Source: Alteromonas sp. BMJM2
GTDB lineage: Bacteria; Pseudomonadota; Gammaproteobacteria; Enterobacterales; Alteromonadaceae
Reading direction: 5' to 3'
Length of the DNA: 64,000 bases
Assembly: GCF_027257845.1 (NCBI RefSeq)
Contig: NZ_JAPVOT010000002.1
Span: 248,001 to 312,000 of the forward strand
Shown here one piece after another: positions 16,984 through 27,196 of this stretch. Made by a program: the position numbers and the translations under genes. Each line of letters begins with the position of its first letter. Position 1 is the first letter of the stretch. The notes under the pieces were generated by a model that saw only the letters and a list, made by a program, of their open reading frames with translations, was not told the origin of the DNA and ran no database searches.

Positions 16984-18885
16984 ATGCGAATAAAATCAAA
17001 ATTATTAGCGATTTACATACCAATACTTTTCGTTGGTATGGCGCTAACAGGCTACTGGGCCTATCTAATTGCTTACGAATCTGTGCGAGAGCGTGAGTAT
17101 CAACTACTTACTCAAACGTTGGCCTTCAATGTGATGGAAATTGTAGAGGATCGCAGAGCGCTATTAATAGACTCAGGCCTTGAAAATGTTCCGGTTTTTA
17201 GAACAGCTTACCAAAAAGAAGTGTTCGAGGAACTTGAAGGCTTGCATAAACGTACTGGCCGGCACTTCTTAATTAGTGACGAAAGCACACGGCAAACTCT
17301 TTTCAGCACCCTAGATGTGCAAGTAGGCCCCAATATCAATAATGCATCAGTGATTACCGTGAGCGATTTCAAATTGGCATTTGGTGAATCGCAGTTCGAT
17401 GGCCAAGATATCCTATTTGCATGCACCGCCTTTTCCCCTTGGAATTGGAAGCTAACGGTTATTCAGCCAGCCGATGCGCTGCAGGCTTCGCTGTCGAAAA
17501 TTGCGTGGTTAACTATATTAGTCACCGTGTTTGCAGTTGCTCTAGTTAGTCTTCTGCTGGGAAAAGTATCCCAGTACTTCGTTATTGCGCCGGTGGAAAA
17601 AATAAGAAAAGCCGCAAGTAGAATAGCGATTGACCATAAGCAGGTAAATATTAACGTTCAGCAAGACGATGAGCTCGGTAGTTTAGCAAGAGATGTAGAG
17701 GTGATGTCTGCGGAAATCGCCGATTATGTCAATCAGGCGCAGCAGGCAAACCGTGCGAAAACCGATTTTCTTGCGGTAATGAGTCATGAAATAAGAACAC
17801 CATTAAATGGTATACAGGGCCTTGCGACACTATTGCTAGACACACCGCTAAATGACAAACAGCACAAATACGCTGCCGATTTAAAAGCTTCAGCGTCTAT
17901 TTTGGCGAACGTGATTAATGATGTATTAGATCTTTCAAAAATTGAGTCTGGAATGTCAGAGCTAGACATGGCGGAGTTTAATCTTGAGGAGATGCTGAGC
18001 GATCTGATCACCTTGCTCGGCACCAATGCAAGTGCAAATGGCTCAAGATTAATTTATTCCAGTAAAAATCTCGATGATGTTTCAGTAACCAGCGACATTA
18101 CCAAGCTGCGTCAAATTATTATTAACCTAGTGAGTAATGCGATTAAATTTACTCGCGAGGGTACGGTAACGATATCGGCAAAGCTACAAAAGCCTTCTGA
18201 AAAACACACCCAAGATAATAAGCTCATCATATCGGTAAAAGACACTGGAATAGGCATAGAGCAAGACCGTTTAGCTCACATATTTGATAAATTTACTCAG
18301 TCAGATTCGTCTATCACTCGCCAGTATGGCGGTACAGGGCTCGGGCTTTCTATAGCCAAACAGCTCGCTGAATTATTGGGTGGTGATATTAAGGTAATGA
18401 GCAAAGTGGGTGAGGGGTCAAACTTCTTGGTCACCGCCATGGTGAAAAGTCGTCTGAAGGTAGACATAACTGAAGGCGGCTCAAATGCAAATGGACAAGG
18501 CGCAGCCCAACTTCGCAAAGGGATTAACGTACTTTTAGCCGAAGACAACGCGATTAACGCGGTAGTAGCAAAAGCCTTGTTAGAGCAGCTTAACTGCAAC
18601 GTTACTCACGTAGAAAACGGCATGTTCGCCGTTGATAAGGTGGAAGAAAACGGCATCGACATGGTATTTATGGACGTTCATATGCCAGTAATGGACGGTA
18701 TAGAAGCCACTCGTCGTATAAGAAAGCTGTCGGGGACTCTTGGTGAAATACCCATTGTGGGGTTAACAGCTGAGGCCTTTCAGGAGCGACATATTGCGTT
18801 TAAAGAAGCGGGAATGAACGATATTGTTACCAAGCCAATTACTATCGATGGCTTACGGAATAGTTTATTGAAGTTAAACCTGTGA
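16984..18885 (+). CDS. Hybrid sensor histidine kinase with receiver domain
   Basis: 633 residues. Order: N-terminal membrane helix, periplasmic sensor region (about 30-170), second membrane helix (about 172-192), HAMP, HisKA with [11 protein letters not shown] (His268 phosphorylated), HATPase with [16 protein letters not shown] and GGTGLGLSI, and a C-terminal receiver with [10 protein letters not shown] and the phospho-acceptor in [11 protein letters not shown] (Asp564). It autophosphorylates and passes phosphate to its own receiver. No HPt protein or separate DNA-binding regulator is adjacent. It is in an operon with the upstream binding protein and probably the downstream GGDEF gene. Confidence 0.92.
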   Translation: MRIKSKLLAIYIPILFVGMALTGYWAYLIAYESVREREYQLLTQTLAFNVMEIVEDRRALLIDSGLENVPVFRTAYQKEVFEELEGLHKRTGRHFLISDESTRQTLFSTLDVQVGPNINNASVITVSDFKLAFGESQFDGQDILFACTAFSPWNWKLTVIQPADALQASLSKIAWLTILVTVFAVALVSLLLGKVSQYFVIAPVEKIRKAASRIAIDHKQVNINVQQDDELGSLARDVEVMSAEIADYVNQAQQANRAKTDFLAVMSHEIRTPLNGIQGLATLLLDTPLNDKQHKYAADLKASASILANVINDVLDLSKIESGMSELDMAEFNLEEMLSDLITLLGTNASANGSRLIYSSKNLDDVSVTSDITKLRQIIINLVSNAIKFTREGTVTISAKLQKPSEKHTQDNKLIISVKDTGIGIEQDRLAHIFDKFTQSDSSITRQYGGTGLGLSIAKQLAELLGGDIKVMSKVGEGSNFLVTAMVKSRLKVDITEGGSNANGQGAAQLRKGINVLLAEDNAINAVVAKALLEQLNCNVTHVENGMFAVDKVEENGIDMVFMDVHMPVMDGIEATRRIRKLSGTLGEIPIVGLTAEAFQERHIAFKEAGMNDIVTKPITIDGLRNSLLKLNL

Positions 18886-18972
18886 TGATTTTTAGGGTGA
18901 ATGGACGTTCTTGCGCTAGAATCATAGCTCCATTATAAAATTAATCATTTGCAAAACACGGAGGCGTTTTCC

Positions 18973-20037
18973 TTGCAGGCTAATAAAGCAAAAGAGCGAG
19001 TTCGCCTTCGAATAGCCTTAATTATTGGTGCACTCATTGTTGCGTGTTTTATGGTTGCAGATTTTTTACTGCTGCCAAGCGCCATGCATCAAATTTATCT
19101 CTATGACCGCCTCTTTGTTCAAATACCGATTATTCTTGTCGCGTTGGTGCTGTCATTTTGGCGGCACTTTTCTCACTACCGAGCCTATATATTTACAACC
19201 CTTTTGGTGGCGCTGACTTACTCTAACTACTGGGTAATCTACGTTTGCTGGCAGGAATACCAATTTGCTTTTCCTTATGAGGGAACCATTTTATATGCGT
19301 TTTACTGTGTATTTGCCTTAGGCATTCCTTTTCGCTTTGCCATTATCAGCGCAGTAATCAATGTAATTGGCTTTATTGTGGTGATGTGGCTAGCACCCGC
19401 CTATGGCGATCGTATGCCTATTTCGCTAGGCTTTGTCGCCGCCTCTTTGTTTACGTGCTCGTACGCAAAATATCGCTTAGACAGAAGCCTCACGTTACTG
19501 AAAAAAACCAATGATCGCCTTACCAAGCTCAGTAAGTTCGACCCCTTGTCAGACTTACTCAATAGGCGAGCTCTGCGCAATCAAAGTGAAAACCTGTTGG
19601 CCTATTCAAAGCGCCACGGCGTGTCATTAGCAGTCATCATGTTAGATTTGGATGATTTCAAAGCCTACAACGACCACTTTGGTCACCAGCAGGGTGATGA
19701 AGCGATACGTCAGCAATCCTCTATACTGCAAGGCATATTTAAGCGTGAAACGGATATCATAGGTCGCTATGGTGGCGAGGAGTTTGTGGTTGTGCTTAGC
19801 GACGTAAATGAAGAGCAACTTAAGCAAAGCTGCCAAAATATCTTACAAGGCTGGGAGGGGACAAACTTAGCTCACGCACCTAATGCGGCACATCCATTTA
19901 TAAGTTGCTCTATCGGCGCTGTTATTACCAATAACCCTGGCGATGCCTCAATAGATAGCCTTATTGGTGTTGCAGATAAAGCACTGTATAAAGCAAAAAA
20001 TAAGGGTAAGGCCTGTTACGAAGTTGTCGCGCTTTGA
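18973..20037 (+). CDS. Membrane-bound diguanylate cyclase (GGDEF)
   Basis: About 354 residues: several membrane helices in the first 185 residues, then a GGDEF domain with LDDFKAYND and the active-site RYGGEEF. It makes cyclic di-GMP from two GTP. The TTG at 18973 is preferred because ACGGAGG lies 8 nt upstream; the alternative TTG at 18949 has no ribosome site. It follows the hybrid kinase by under 100 nt and may be the output of that sensory pair. An R-x-x-D inhibitory site is not evident. Confidence 0.9.
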   Translation: MQANKAKERVRLRIALIIGALIVACFMVADFLLLPSAMHQIYLYDRLFVQIPIILVALVLSFWRHFSHYRAYIFTTLLVALTYSNYWVIYVCWQEYQFAFPYEGTILYAFYCVFALGIPFRFAIISAVINVIGFIVVMWLAPAYGDRMPISLGFVAASLFTCSYAKYRLDRSLTLLKKTNDRLTKLSKFDPLSDLLNRRALRNQSENLLAYSKRHGVSLAVIMLDLDDFKAYNDHFGHQQGDEAIRQQSSILQGIFKRETDIIGRYGGEEFVVVLSDVNEEQLKQSCQNILQGWEGTNLAHAPNAAHPFISCSIGAVITNNPGDASIDSLIGVADKALYKAKNKGKACYEVVAL

Positions 20038-20100
20038 TTGGTGTAATTTAATTAAAAAAAGCGGAATTGGAAAAGCTTAGTCGGTGAAGTAGTGTAAAGC

Positions 20101-20143
20101 ACACCACAGTTTACGCCGTGTTGAAGGCCGCAAACCATGGTGT
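20101..20143. terminator. Hairpin between convergent GGDEF and oxidoreductase genes
   Basis: ACACCA at 20101-20106 pairs with TGGTGT at 20138-20143 around a long loop. It has no strong U-run; weak candidate only. Confidence 0.3.
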
Positions 20144-20180
20144 GTACGGTTTTATCGCTAAACGTTGACCGTATATCGGC

Positions 20181-21179
20181 CTACAGTTTTACAATCATCT
20201 TGCCTGTATTTTTGCCTTCAAACAGCATGTTTAAACCTTTCTCGGCGTTTTCTAGTCCATCGATGGCGTGCGCGCGATACTTTATTTTGCCTTGCTGTAC
20301 GTAAGGTGTGAGCTTTTCAAGCAGTTGAGGTAGTTCGCCCCAGTGATCGGGCATAGCAAAACCGCGAATGGTAATACGCTTTTTGATAAGTGGGATCCAA
20401 TTTGGACCTGCTGAAGGTTCGTCAGCCTGATAATCGGCAATCATGCCACACACCACTATACGCCCATGTGCATTCATTCTATTGAAAACGTGGTGCTGAA
20501 TGGGACCACCCGTATTTTCAAAATAAACATCGACCTTGTCTGGGGTTAGCTCAGCCAGCTTGGCTTCCAGATCGTCTGTTTTGTAATTTATTGCGCCGTC
20601 AAACCCTAATTCGTTAACGATCCAATCCGCTTTTTCATCGCTGCCAACTACACCGATAACGCGCAAGCCATCCGCTTTTGCTAACTGACCTACCATAGAC
20701 CCTACCGAGCCCGCAGCTCCAGTGACTACAATGGTTTCACCTTCTTTCGGGTGGCCAAAGTTATACAAGCCTGTTGTTGCAGTAAGCCCTGGTAATGCAA
20801 ATACACACAGTGCCATTTCTTCTGTTACACCAGACTGTAGCTTGTTAAACCCTGAGCCATCGCTTAATACGTATTCTTGCCAGCCAGTCATGCCCATTAC
20901 TTTGTCGCCTTCGGCGAATTTGGCGTTTTTAGACTTAACAACTTCACCTACGCCGCTTGAGCGCATCACTTCACCTAGCTCTACAGGCGGAATATAACTT
21001 TCTCTGTCTTCACTCATCCAGCCAAGCATCGCTGGGTCTAAAGACATGTGGGTTTGTTTTATCAGTATCTGCCCGTCTTTTACCTCTGGAATGTCTAGTT
21101 CTTTGGTTTCAAAAAGGTGAGGCCCTATTTTTTTATCACTAGGACGCTGAACAAGAGATATCGATTTGTAGGTAGCCAT
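20181..21179 (-). CDS. Zinc-independent MDR-family NADP-dependent oxidoreductase (CurA/leukotriene-B4-dehydrogenase-like)
   Basis: 332 residues. The N-terminus QRPSDKKIGPHLFE, the block MSLDPAMLGWM and the NADP-binding VVTGAAGSVGSMVGQLAKA are typical of the medium-chain reductases that reduce alkenals, alkenones or prostaglandin-like enones with NADPH. The structural and catalytic zinc cysteines of classical alcohol dehydrogenases are absent. It lies alone on the minus strand with a strong AAGGAGGTAACC ribosome site before the ATG. Substrate not predictable. Confidence 0.9.
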   Translation of the reverse strand: MATYKSISLVQRPSDKKIGPHLFETKELDIPEVKDGQILIKQTHMSLDPAMLGWMSEDRESYIPPVELGEVMRSSGVGEVVKSKNAKFAEGDKVMGMTGWQEYVLSDGSGFNKLQSGVTEEMALCVFALPGLTATTGLYNFGHPKEGETIVVTGAAGSVGSMVGQLAKADGLRVIGVVGSDEKADWIVNELGFDGAINYKTDDLEAKLAELTPDKVDVYFENTGGPIQHHVFNRMNAHGRIVVCGMIADYQADEPSAGPNWIPLIKKRITIRGFAMPDHWGELPQLLEKLTPYVQQGKIKYRAHAIDGLENAEKGLNMLFEGKNTGKMIVKL

Positions 21180-21562
21180 GGTTACCTCCTTATAGTGTGA
21201 ACCATCAGTTCCCTTAAAAAGAAAGGGGCTATTATTTGGTTTAGGCGTTTAACAAGGGTGGGGGCTATTCATTCAAACACAAGTAGCACAGATACCAGTA
21301 GTACACACAAGTGCTGATCGATTTTTATTCAGTTGACCAAGTTGGAAGGGGTGTGTAGAGCGCCTAGCTATATTTTATTATTAACATAAAGAAGGTTTGC
21401 TGTTTACGTACAGTTTTCATTTTAGGTTATAAATTCGGCGAACGTGTCGTTAAAATTGTAAAAATAGTGATAAAAGTGCGTGAATAGCATTTAGCATTGT
21501 TGAACAAATGTGCTCCTGTCCGTAGAATGCGCGCTGCAATTTTTTCTTCAAATGAGTATTTT
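21180..21562. promoter_or_regulatory. Divergent upstream region, oxidoreductase and FadL-like gene
   Basis: A 383-bp spacer between divergent genes. It must hold both promoters, but no operator or small gene is convincing to me. Confidence 0.4.
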
Positions 21563-22870
21563 ATGAAGCAACAGCTCTCTCTTCGTGCCTCGGTATGCCT
21601 AGCGTTAACAACATTCGCTTCTTCTTCAGCTTTTTCAGCTGGTTTTCAGGTTAACGAGCACAGTGCTAATGGCCTAGGTCGCGCAATGGCAGGCCAAGCC
21701 GCAACTCCCGAAAACGCCTCTATTCTAGCCACAAACCCTGCGGCAATTGGCGTGTTTACACAGTCACAATTTAGCAGCTCGGTTAGCGTTATTGCGCCAA
21801 GCGTAGATATTAGCGGTGATGTAAGCTACGCCGCCGGCGGACAAACCATTGGCTCTGCCGATGCGTCGAACCAGGATATTGCCGATACCGCCATTGTACC
21901 AAGCATTTTCTATACAACGCCTATCAATGACAAATGGGCTGCTGGCGTGGGCGTATTTACTACCTATGGACTTCGCTCTGACTACAGCGATGACTTTGAC
22001 GCACTGCATTTTGCCGATGCAGCAGAGGTGCGCTCAATTACCATTAACCCAGCAGTTTCTTACAAAGTGAATGAGCAGCTAATGCTAGGCGCGGGTATTA
22101 ACGCTACTTTTGCAGATGCAGAAATAAGTTCAGCTATTTCCAATAGTCTATCGCCAATATTGAGCAATGCGTTACAAACGCAAGTGCCTGCAACAACTTC
22201 TATTTTTAAACTGGAAGGGGAAGATTGGGGCTTCGGATGGAATGTGGGTGCGTTTTGGCAACCAACAGACATGACGAATATCGCGTTGTCTTATCGCGCT
22301 GAAACAGAGCTAACGTTAAGTGGTGAGGTAAGTTCACAGATTACGCCTTCGTTAAATCAGCCTGGTAGCCTAGATTTGAATTTAGCAGCTATCACTGAGT
22401 TGGCAGTAAACCAAAAGCTGAATAGTCAATGGTCGGTACAGGCCAGTTTAACGTTCACCGACTGGAGCACCTTTGAAAAGCTAGAAGCTAATTTAAGCGA
22501 TGGTTCTGACTTTTTGATCAAACAAGAAAACTTCGATGATTCGCTGCGCGCATCTGTTGGTGTTACCTATTTATACAGTGATGAGCTTACCCTACGCGCA
22601 GGTTATGCCTACGACGATGGTGTAGTTACAATAGAAAACCGTTCACTCAGTATTCCAGATACCGATCGCCATTGGGTGTCAGGTGGCTTTACGTATTCAT
22701 TTAGTGAAAGCACCTCTGTAGATGGCGCCTATGTTTACATTAATGGTCGAGAAGCGGATATCAATAAAACGCGAGCGCTTAACGAGCAAGGTACATTAAC
22801 GTCTACGTTTGTGGGTACGCAATCTGCCACTGCGCATATTCTTAGCGTACAGGTTAACCACCGCTTCTAA
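21563..22870 (+). CDS. FadL/TodX-family outer membrane transporter
   Basis: About 435 residues. From the ATG at 21563 there is a clean signal peptide ending FSSSAFSA, and the mature protein begins AGFQVNEHSANGLGRAMAGQA, the N-terminal hatch sequence of FadL porins, with the NPA block soon after. The C-terminus ends HILSVQVNHRF with the terminal Phe of outer-membrane barrels. Members let long-chain fatty acids or other hydrophobic compounds through the outer membrane. The frame is open 22 codons further upstream, but that part would precede the signal peptide. Confidence 0.9.
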   Translation: MKQQLSLRASVCLALTTFASSSAFSAGFQVNEHSANGLGRAMAGQAATPENASILATNPAAIGVFTQSQFSSSVSVIAPSVDISGDVSYAAGGQTIGSADASNQDIADTAIVPSIFYTTPINDKWAAGVGVFTTYGLRSDYSDDFDALHFADAAEVRSITINPAVSYKVNEQLMLGAGINATFADAEISSAISNSLSPILSNALQTQVPATTSIFKLEGEDWGFGWNVGAFWQPTDMTNIALSYRAETELTLSGEVSSQITPSLNQPGSLDLNLAAITELAVNQKLNSQWSVQASLTFTDWSTFEKLEANLSDGSDFLIKQENFDDSLRASVGVTYLYSDELTLRAGYAYDDGVVTIENRSLSIPDTDRHWVSGGFTYSFSESTSVDGAYVYINGREADINKTRALNEQGTLTSTFVGTQSATAHILSVQVNHRF

Positions 22871-23053
22871 GCGCCATTTTGCTTTTCATGGTACACAAGT
22901 CGCAGCGAAACCTGCGGCTTGTGTGCTATCTATCTATGTGCCGTTTATTCATGTGGATTGTAAATACGTTTAATCCACAGGTTGGAGGTTTTTTTAGCTT
23001 AATAAAGTGGTAGTTTAAGGTATCTCAATCACTGATATCGACATAACGCTTTC

Positions 23054-24073
23054 ATGAAAAAACACATCTTCATACTGCTTTTCACCTTTAGCTCGCTGTG
23101 GCTATTCGGCTGCACATCCACTAGTAATATTGATACCGCAAGCACCAGCGTCTACGGGCCGAAAGTGTTTGAGTCGCCGTCGCTCACCGCTATTACTGTG
23201 GCTTATGCCCCTGAAATGCAGGGGATTTTGAAGCGTATTGAGCAAGATCCAAATGCAAGTATCCACACCACAACGAAAATCAAAGGGATAACGTATCGTT
23301 TAGGTACGTATCACGACCAGCCTATCCTCGTGTTTGCTACGGGAATGAGTATCGCCAATGCGGCGCTGTCCATGCAAATGGCGCTAGACTATTTCCCAGT
23401 GAAACAGGTGGTGTTTATGGGTATTGCAGGTGCGGTTAATCCAAAGTGGCGTCCTGGGGATGTCATTGTGCCGGCGCGATGGTATTACCACGACGAGAGT
23501 GTGTACACCAATGAAGACCCTAATGCACCGGGCAAGTATATTCTTCCCGAGTATTATGAGGCATTTGTGAAAAAGCAAGATGCCCGTCGAGTAAATGATC
23601 CACATTTACCTCATTATAAGCCGTTTCAGTTTATTCACCCTGATGAAGTACTCATTGTAAAAGAAGGCATGGATGAGCCGGTGGATACTGCCTATTTCAG
23701 TGCAACTCAGCGCTTACTCAATGCTGCACAGGCGGCCATGTCCACCATGCCAACACAGCGAGTGCTAGACGACCGTGACGCTACTCTTTTTGTGGGTGGG
23801 AATGGTGTTACGGGCTCGGTATTTTTAGACAATCGAGAGTACAGACAATGGACGCGCGATGTGTTTAGCGCAGAAGTGACCGAAATGGAATCAGCTGCCA
23901 TTGGGCAGGTGTGCACTATCAATGATGTAGACTGGGTTATTATTCGCGCCATTAGCGACTTAGCAGGTGGGCAAGAAGGCCTTAATGTGGAAAGTAAATA
24001 CGATACAGAAGTGTCGAGAATTGGGGCGAATGTGCTTTTTTCTGTGCTAGACGAGCTATCGAAAAGCCAATAA
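23054..24073 (+). CDS. Lipoprotein of the nucleoside phosphorylase / MTA-SAH nucleosidase superfamily
   Basis: 339 residues. A lipobox (LWLFGC, Cys20) follows a short signal peptide, so the enzyme is predicted to be membrane-anchored outside the cytoplasm. The catalytic domain shows VVFMGIAGAVNPKWRPGDVIVP, EVTEMESAAIGQ and IRAISDLAGG, matching the PNP_UDP_1 fold: the E-M-E residues bind the ribose hydroxyls and the late Asp (SD) is the usual purine-protonating acid. It would cleave nucleosides or thio-nucleosides. An extracytoplasmic form is unlike the standard cytoplasmic MtnN. It is alone on the + strand. Confidence 0.85.
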   Translation: MKKHIFILLFTFSSLWLFGCTSTSNIDTASTSVYGPKVFESPSLTAITVAYAPEMQGILKRIEQDPNASIHTTTKIKGITYRLGTYHDQPILVFATGMSIANAALSMQMALDYFPVKQVVFMGIAGAVNPKWRPGDVIVPARWYYHDESVYTNEDPNAPGKYILPEYYEAFVKKQDARRVNDPHLPHYKPFQFIHPDEVLIVKEGMDEPVDTAYFSATQRLLNAAQAAMSTMPTQRVLDDRDATLFVGGNGVTGSVFLDNREYRQWTRDVFSAEVTEMESAAIGQVCTINDVDWVIIRAISDLAGGQEGLNVESKYDTEVSRIGANVLFSVLDELSKSQ

Positions 24074-24080
24074 CGTTTCA

Positions 24081-24118
24081 CTGCTAGAGCGCGCAGAAAA
24101 AAAGCGCGCTACTAGCAG
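24081..24118. terminator. Long hairpin between convergent genes
   Basis: CTGCTAGAGCGCGC pairs almost completely with GCGCGCTACTAGCAG around an A-rich 9-nt loop. There is no U-run after the stem, so it may be a 3'-end protecting hairpin or a Rho-independent terminator lacking a tail. Confidence 0.45.
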
Positions 24119-24148
24119 AGTTGATATGGGACTAGCAATGATGTGCCT

Positions 24149-24592
24149 TTAGCGAATGGTTCGCACCATGTTGATAGTATTGGTAGCCAATTTAACTTCG
24201 ATTAAAAACACGATTAGCGCAATTATTAAGAAGATCATGGCAAGAATAAAAAGCACTATCACCGGTGTTTTTAAATCGACTATCCACAGCGAACCAGCAA
24301 ATAACGCCATGATGACAGAGCACACAAGAAGGCCTGAGGTAACGCAAAGGCCGATGGCCCAATTGATAACTTTTACTCTTCTCCACAGCACTTTAATTTC
24401 GCGCTTAGACCTATCCACGATATGGGGGTCGGATAGCGTATGAATTTGTCTTTCTGCAACACGAACCCTATCTGAAATTCGCCCTAGCCGCGAAGACATG
24501 ACGTTTAAAAAGCCTGCAATCCCCGTGAGTAAAAAAACCGGAGCCACAGCGAATTCTATGAGTTGGGAGAGACTTGGGATTAGCGTGTTCAA
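24149..24592 (-). CDS. DUF2721 family membrane protein
   Basis: 147 residues with three hydrophobic segments (about 10-30, 78-100, 108-132). The pattern VAPVFLLTGIAGFLNVMSSRLGRISDRVR matches the DUF2721 N-terminus, in which the first helix is followed by an R-L-x-R-I-x-D-R motif. Function unknown. It stands alone, convergent with the phosphorylase gene. Confidence 0.85.
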   Translation of the reverse strand: MNTLIPSLSQLIEFAVAPVFLLTGIAGFLNVMSSRLGRISDRVRVAERQIHTLSDPHIVDRSKREIKVLWRRVKVINWAIGLCVTSGLLVCSVIMALFAGSLWIVDLKTPVIVLFILAMIFLIIALIVFLIEVKLATNTINMVRTIR

Positions 24593-24956
24593 TACATTCT
24601 TCCTACATAGCTATGTCTAATTAAATGGTGCAATTACATGGTTATTGTACTTAAAAGTGGGTGAAAGCTAGATCTGTCTTACTTTTATGAACGTTTAACG
24701 TAATGCTTTTATTGTAGTGGTAACAATATCGTATAGTAACGTTATCACGCGGTTTATATTTTTATATATGCATATCTGATTTTGAATCGTTGTAACAGTG
24801 CGCACTGGTTTATCAATATTGGCTGAATAGGCTTGCGAATCGCAGTCGCTTGCCAGAAAGATAGCAAAGCATGAACATTAGCATCTGAAAAAAAGCTAGC
24901 ACAAATAAAAACGGATACAAAAAGTCACCGCAAACTTATTATTCAAAGGATTATTA
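24593..24956. promoter_or_regulatory. Divergent region upstream of TonB receptor, with an inverted repeat
   Basis: In this 364-bp spacer the sequence GTGGTAAC at 24717-24724 and GTTATCAC at 24741-24748 form an inverted repeat with one mismatch separated by 16 nt, possibly a regulator site for the receptor gene. It is not a clear Fur box. Confidence 0.35.
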
Positions 24957-27050
24957 ATGACGTTTAAGCCGTTATTTCCATTGCCTCTTTTTAAATTGTC
25001 TATAACCGCATTGTCGCTAACAGCCGGTTTGTCCACTGTTTCAGCTGCAGAAAATATCGACAATATTGAGCGTATTGAAACCACCTCGTCCCGTATCGCG
25101 GGTAACGAAAACAATGTTGGCTATATTGTATCTTCAATCACTGAAGACACCTTAGATCTGTTGTCGTTCCAGCACATTCAAGAATCGCTTAATTACATTG
25201 CGGGAGCGGGTGTGCAGCGAGGCAATGGACAAGAATATTTACCTGCACTGCGCTCTCCCGTGCTTACTGGCGCTGGTGCCTGCGGCGGTATCTTAGCTGC
25301 TGAAGACGGCATCCCGTTGCGTGCCGCTGGCTTTTGTAATATTAACGAGCTCTTTGAGGCCCATGGCGAAATGGCTCAGCGTATTGACGTTATAAAAGGG
25401 CCGGCCTCTGCGCTGTATGGTTCTAATGCCATTCACGGCGTAATTAACGTTGTGACGCCTGATACCACCAGAGGGGGCGGAGTTGTAGGCTTGGACTACG
25501 GCTCTTACGGATTTCACCGCGTTAAATTAAGGCAAGGTAAAGACTTCGGCGATAGCGGAATAGGCATTAATGCTAGCATCACCAGAGACACGGGTTATCG
25601 GAACGATGAGGGCGTCGATCAGGAAAAAGTGAATATTCGCCATAGAGCTGACTTCGACAATGTGTCGATAACAAGCGGTGTAACGTACACCAATCTCGAT
25701 CAGGAAACGGCAGGCTATATAACCGGTTTTGAAAGCTATAAAGATAAGCAGGTAGCAAGGAGTAATCCAAACCCAGAAGCGTTTAGACAAGCAAAAAGCT
25801 TACGAATTTGGAGCAAAGTAGACTGGCTATTTAATAACAACAGTGCACTGTCTATTACGCCTTACGTGCGCGATCAGTCTATGGACTTTAGAATGCATTT
25901 TCTGCCGGGCAAGCCACTTGAGCAAAACGCGCAAGAAGGCGTAGGTGTACTAACGCAATACAATTACATTATGAGCCCTACGTTGAATATTGATGTTGGT
26001 CTAGATGCTGAATATACCCAAGGTGAACTCATTCAATCGCAAGATGGTGAAACTGTAGGCTCGGCGTTTCTCGTTGAAACTGTCCCCCAAGGGAAGCATT
26101 ACGATTACAACGTGGACGCAACGCTGTTAGCGCCGTTTTTTGCCGTTAATTTGCAGCAAGGCGCATGGGGTATTTCCATTGGCGGTCGATTCGAGAGTAT
26201 GCGATACGACTACACCAATAATATGAATGTGGGGAGATTGACAGAGGACGGTTCTGAGTGCGGATTTGGTGGGTGCAGATATAGTCGGCCTGAAAGCGGC
26301 AAAAACGACTTTGATAACTTTAGCCCAAAACTGTCGATGCAATACGCTTTATCTGACTCCACACGTTTTTATGGTGGCATAGCCAAAGGTTATCGAGCCC
26401 CTCAAGCCACCGAGCTTTACCGCTTACAACGAGCGCAACAAGTGACTGACTTAGACGCGGTGGACGCAACTAACATAGAAGTTGGTATACGGGGCGAACT
26501 GGCTGACGGCAGCTATGTACTGTCTCTGTACAGCTTAGAGAAAGACAACGTAATTTATCGCGATAGCGATTTCTTTAACGTTAGCAATGGAGAAACGTGG
26601 CACAGAGGTGTTGAGCTTACCTTTAATTATGCTATTAACTCCCGCTTACGCATCGATTTTGCGGGCTCCTATTCTGCACATACCTATGAGCACGATCAGC
26701 TATCTGGAGAGGTCAATATTAAAGGCAACGATATGGATACGGCGCCAGACTGGTTGGTAAATACTCGACTGCAATATTCGCTAACCGACGCCATAGAAAC
26801 ACAGCTAGAGTGGCAACATGTTGCGAGCTATTTTACTGACCCAGAAAATGCCAACGAATACGAAGGTCACAACCTTTTTCATGCCCGCGCAAGTTATGCC
26901 GTGTCTGACAATATGACGTTATATGCCCGCATTAATAACCTGCTTGATGAAACCTATGCTGAACGAGCCGATTTTACCTCGTTCACCGGTGCACGTTACT
27001 TTCCAGGGCGCCCACGTAACTTTATGCTAAGCGCCACATTTACGATGTAA
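24957..27050 (+). CDS. TonB-dependent outer membrane receptor
   Basis: 697 residues with a signal peptide ending VSAAE, a plug domain (SITEDTLDLLSFQHIQESLNYIAGAGVQRG ... INELFEAHGEMAQRIDVIKGPASALYGSNAIHGVINVVTP) and a 22-strand barrel ending in an aromatic-rich terminus (FPGRPRNFMLSATFTM). The plug has an unusual cysteine pair (GACGG ... GFCN). The ATG has AAAGGA 8 nt upstream. Substrate cannot be told; iron complexes, cobalamin or a small organic ligand are possible. Confidence 0.9.
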   Translation: MTFKPLFPLPLFKLSITALSLTAGLSTVSAAENIDNIERIETTSSRIAGNENNVGYIVSSITEDTLDLLSFQHIQESLNYIAGAGVQRGNGQEYLPALRSPVLTGAGACGGILAAEDGIPLRAAGFCNINELFEAHGEMAQRIDVIKGPASALYGSNAIHGVINVVTPDTTRGGGVVGLDYGSYGFHRVKLRQGKDFGDSGIGINASITRDTGYRNDEGVDQEKVNIRHRADFDNVSITSGVTYTNLDQETAGYITGFESYKDKQVARSNPNPEAFRQAKSLRIWSKVDWLFNNNSALSITPYVRDQSMDFRMHFLPGKPLEQNAQEGVGVLTQYNYIMSPTLNIDVGLDAEYTQGELIQSQDGETVGSAFLVETVPQGKHYDYNVDATLLAPFFAVNLQQGAWGISIGGRFESMRYDYTNNMNVGRLTEDGSECGFGGCRYSRPESGKNDFDNFSPKLSMQYALSDSTRFYGGIAKGYRAPQATELYRLQRAQQVTDLDAVDATNIEVGIRGELADGSYVLSLYSLEKDNVIYRDSDFFNVSNGETWHRGVELTFNYAINSRLRIDFAGSYSAHTYEHDQLSGEVNIKGNDMDTAPDWLVNTRLQYSLTDAIETQLEWQHVASYFTDPENANEYEGHNLFHARASYAVSDNMTLYARINNLLDETYAERADFTSFTGARYFPGRPRNFMLSATFTM

Positions 27051-27064
27051 GGCTATTATTCAAA

Positions 27065-27196
27065 GTTGCTAAATACGGATGCTAAATTCAGTTGCTAAAT
27101 ACGGCTTCTAAATACAGTGACTAAGTGCGGCTGCTATGTAAGGTTGCTATGCGATGTTATCAGAAAGGGTGACTAGACCGGGTTACTAGAGATAGT
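27065..27196 (+). repeat. Degenerate 13-15-bp tandem repeat in the intergenic spacer
   Basis: The spacer after the TonB receptor (27051-27480) contains about seven or more imperfect copies of a unit like GTTGCTAAATACGG, decaying toward 27196. A second short repeat, CAGATTAnCCnCAT, occurs twice near 27382-27405. No gene was found in the rest of the spacer. Confidence 0.65.

Noticed and set aside
27065..27196. CRISPR array
   Set aside because: The units are 13-15 bp, imperfect and contiguous, with no spacers and no cas genes.
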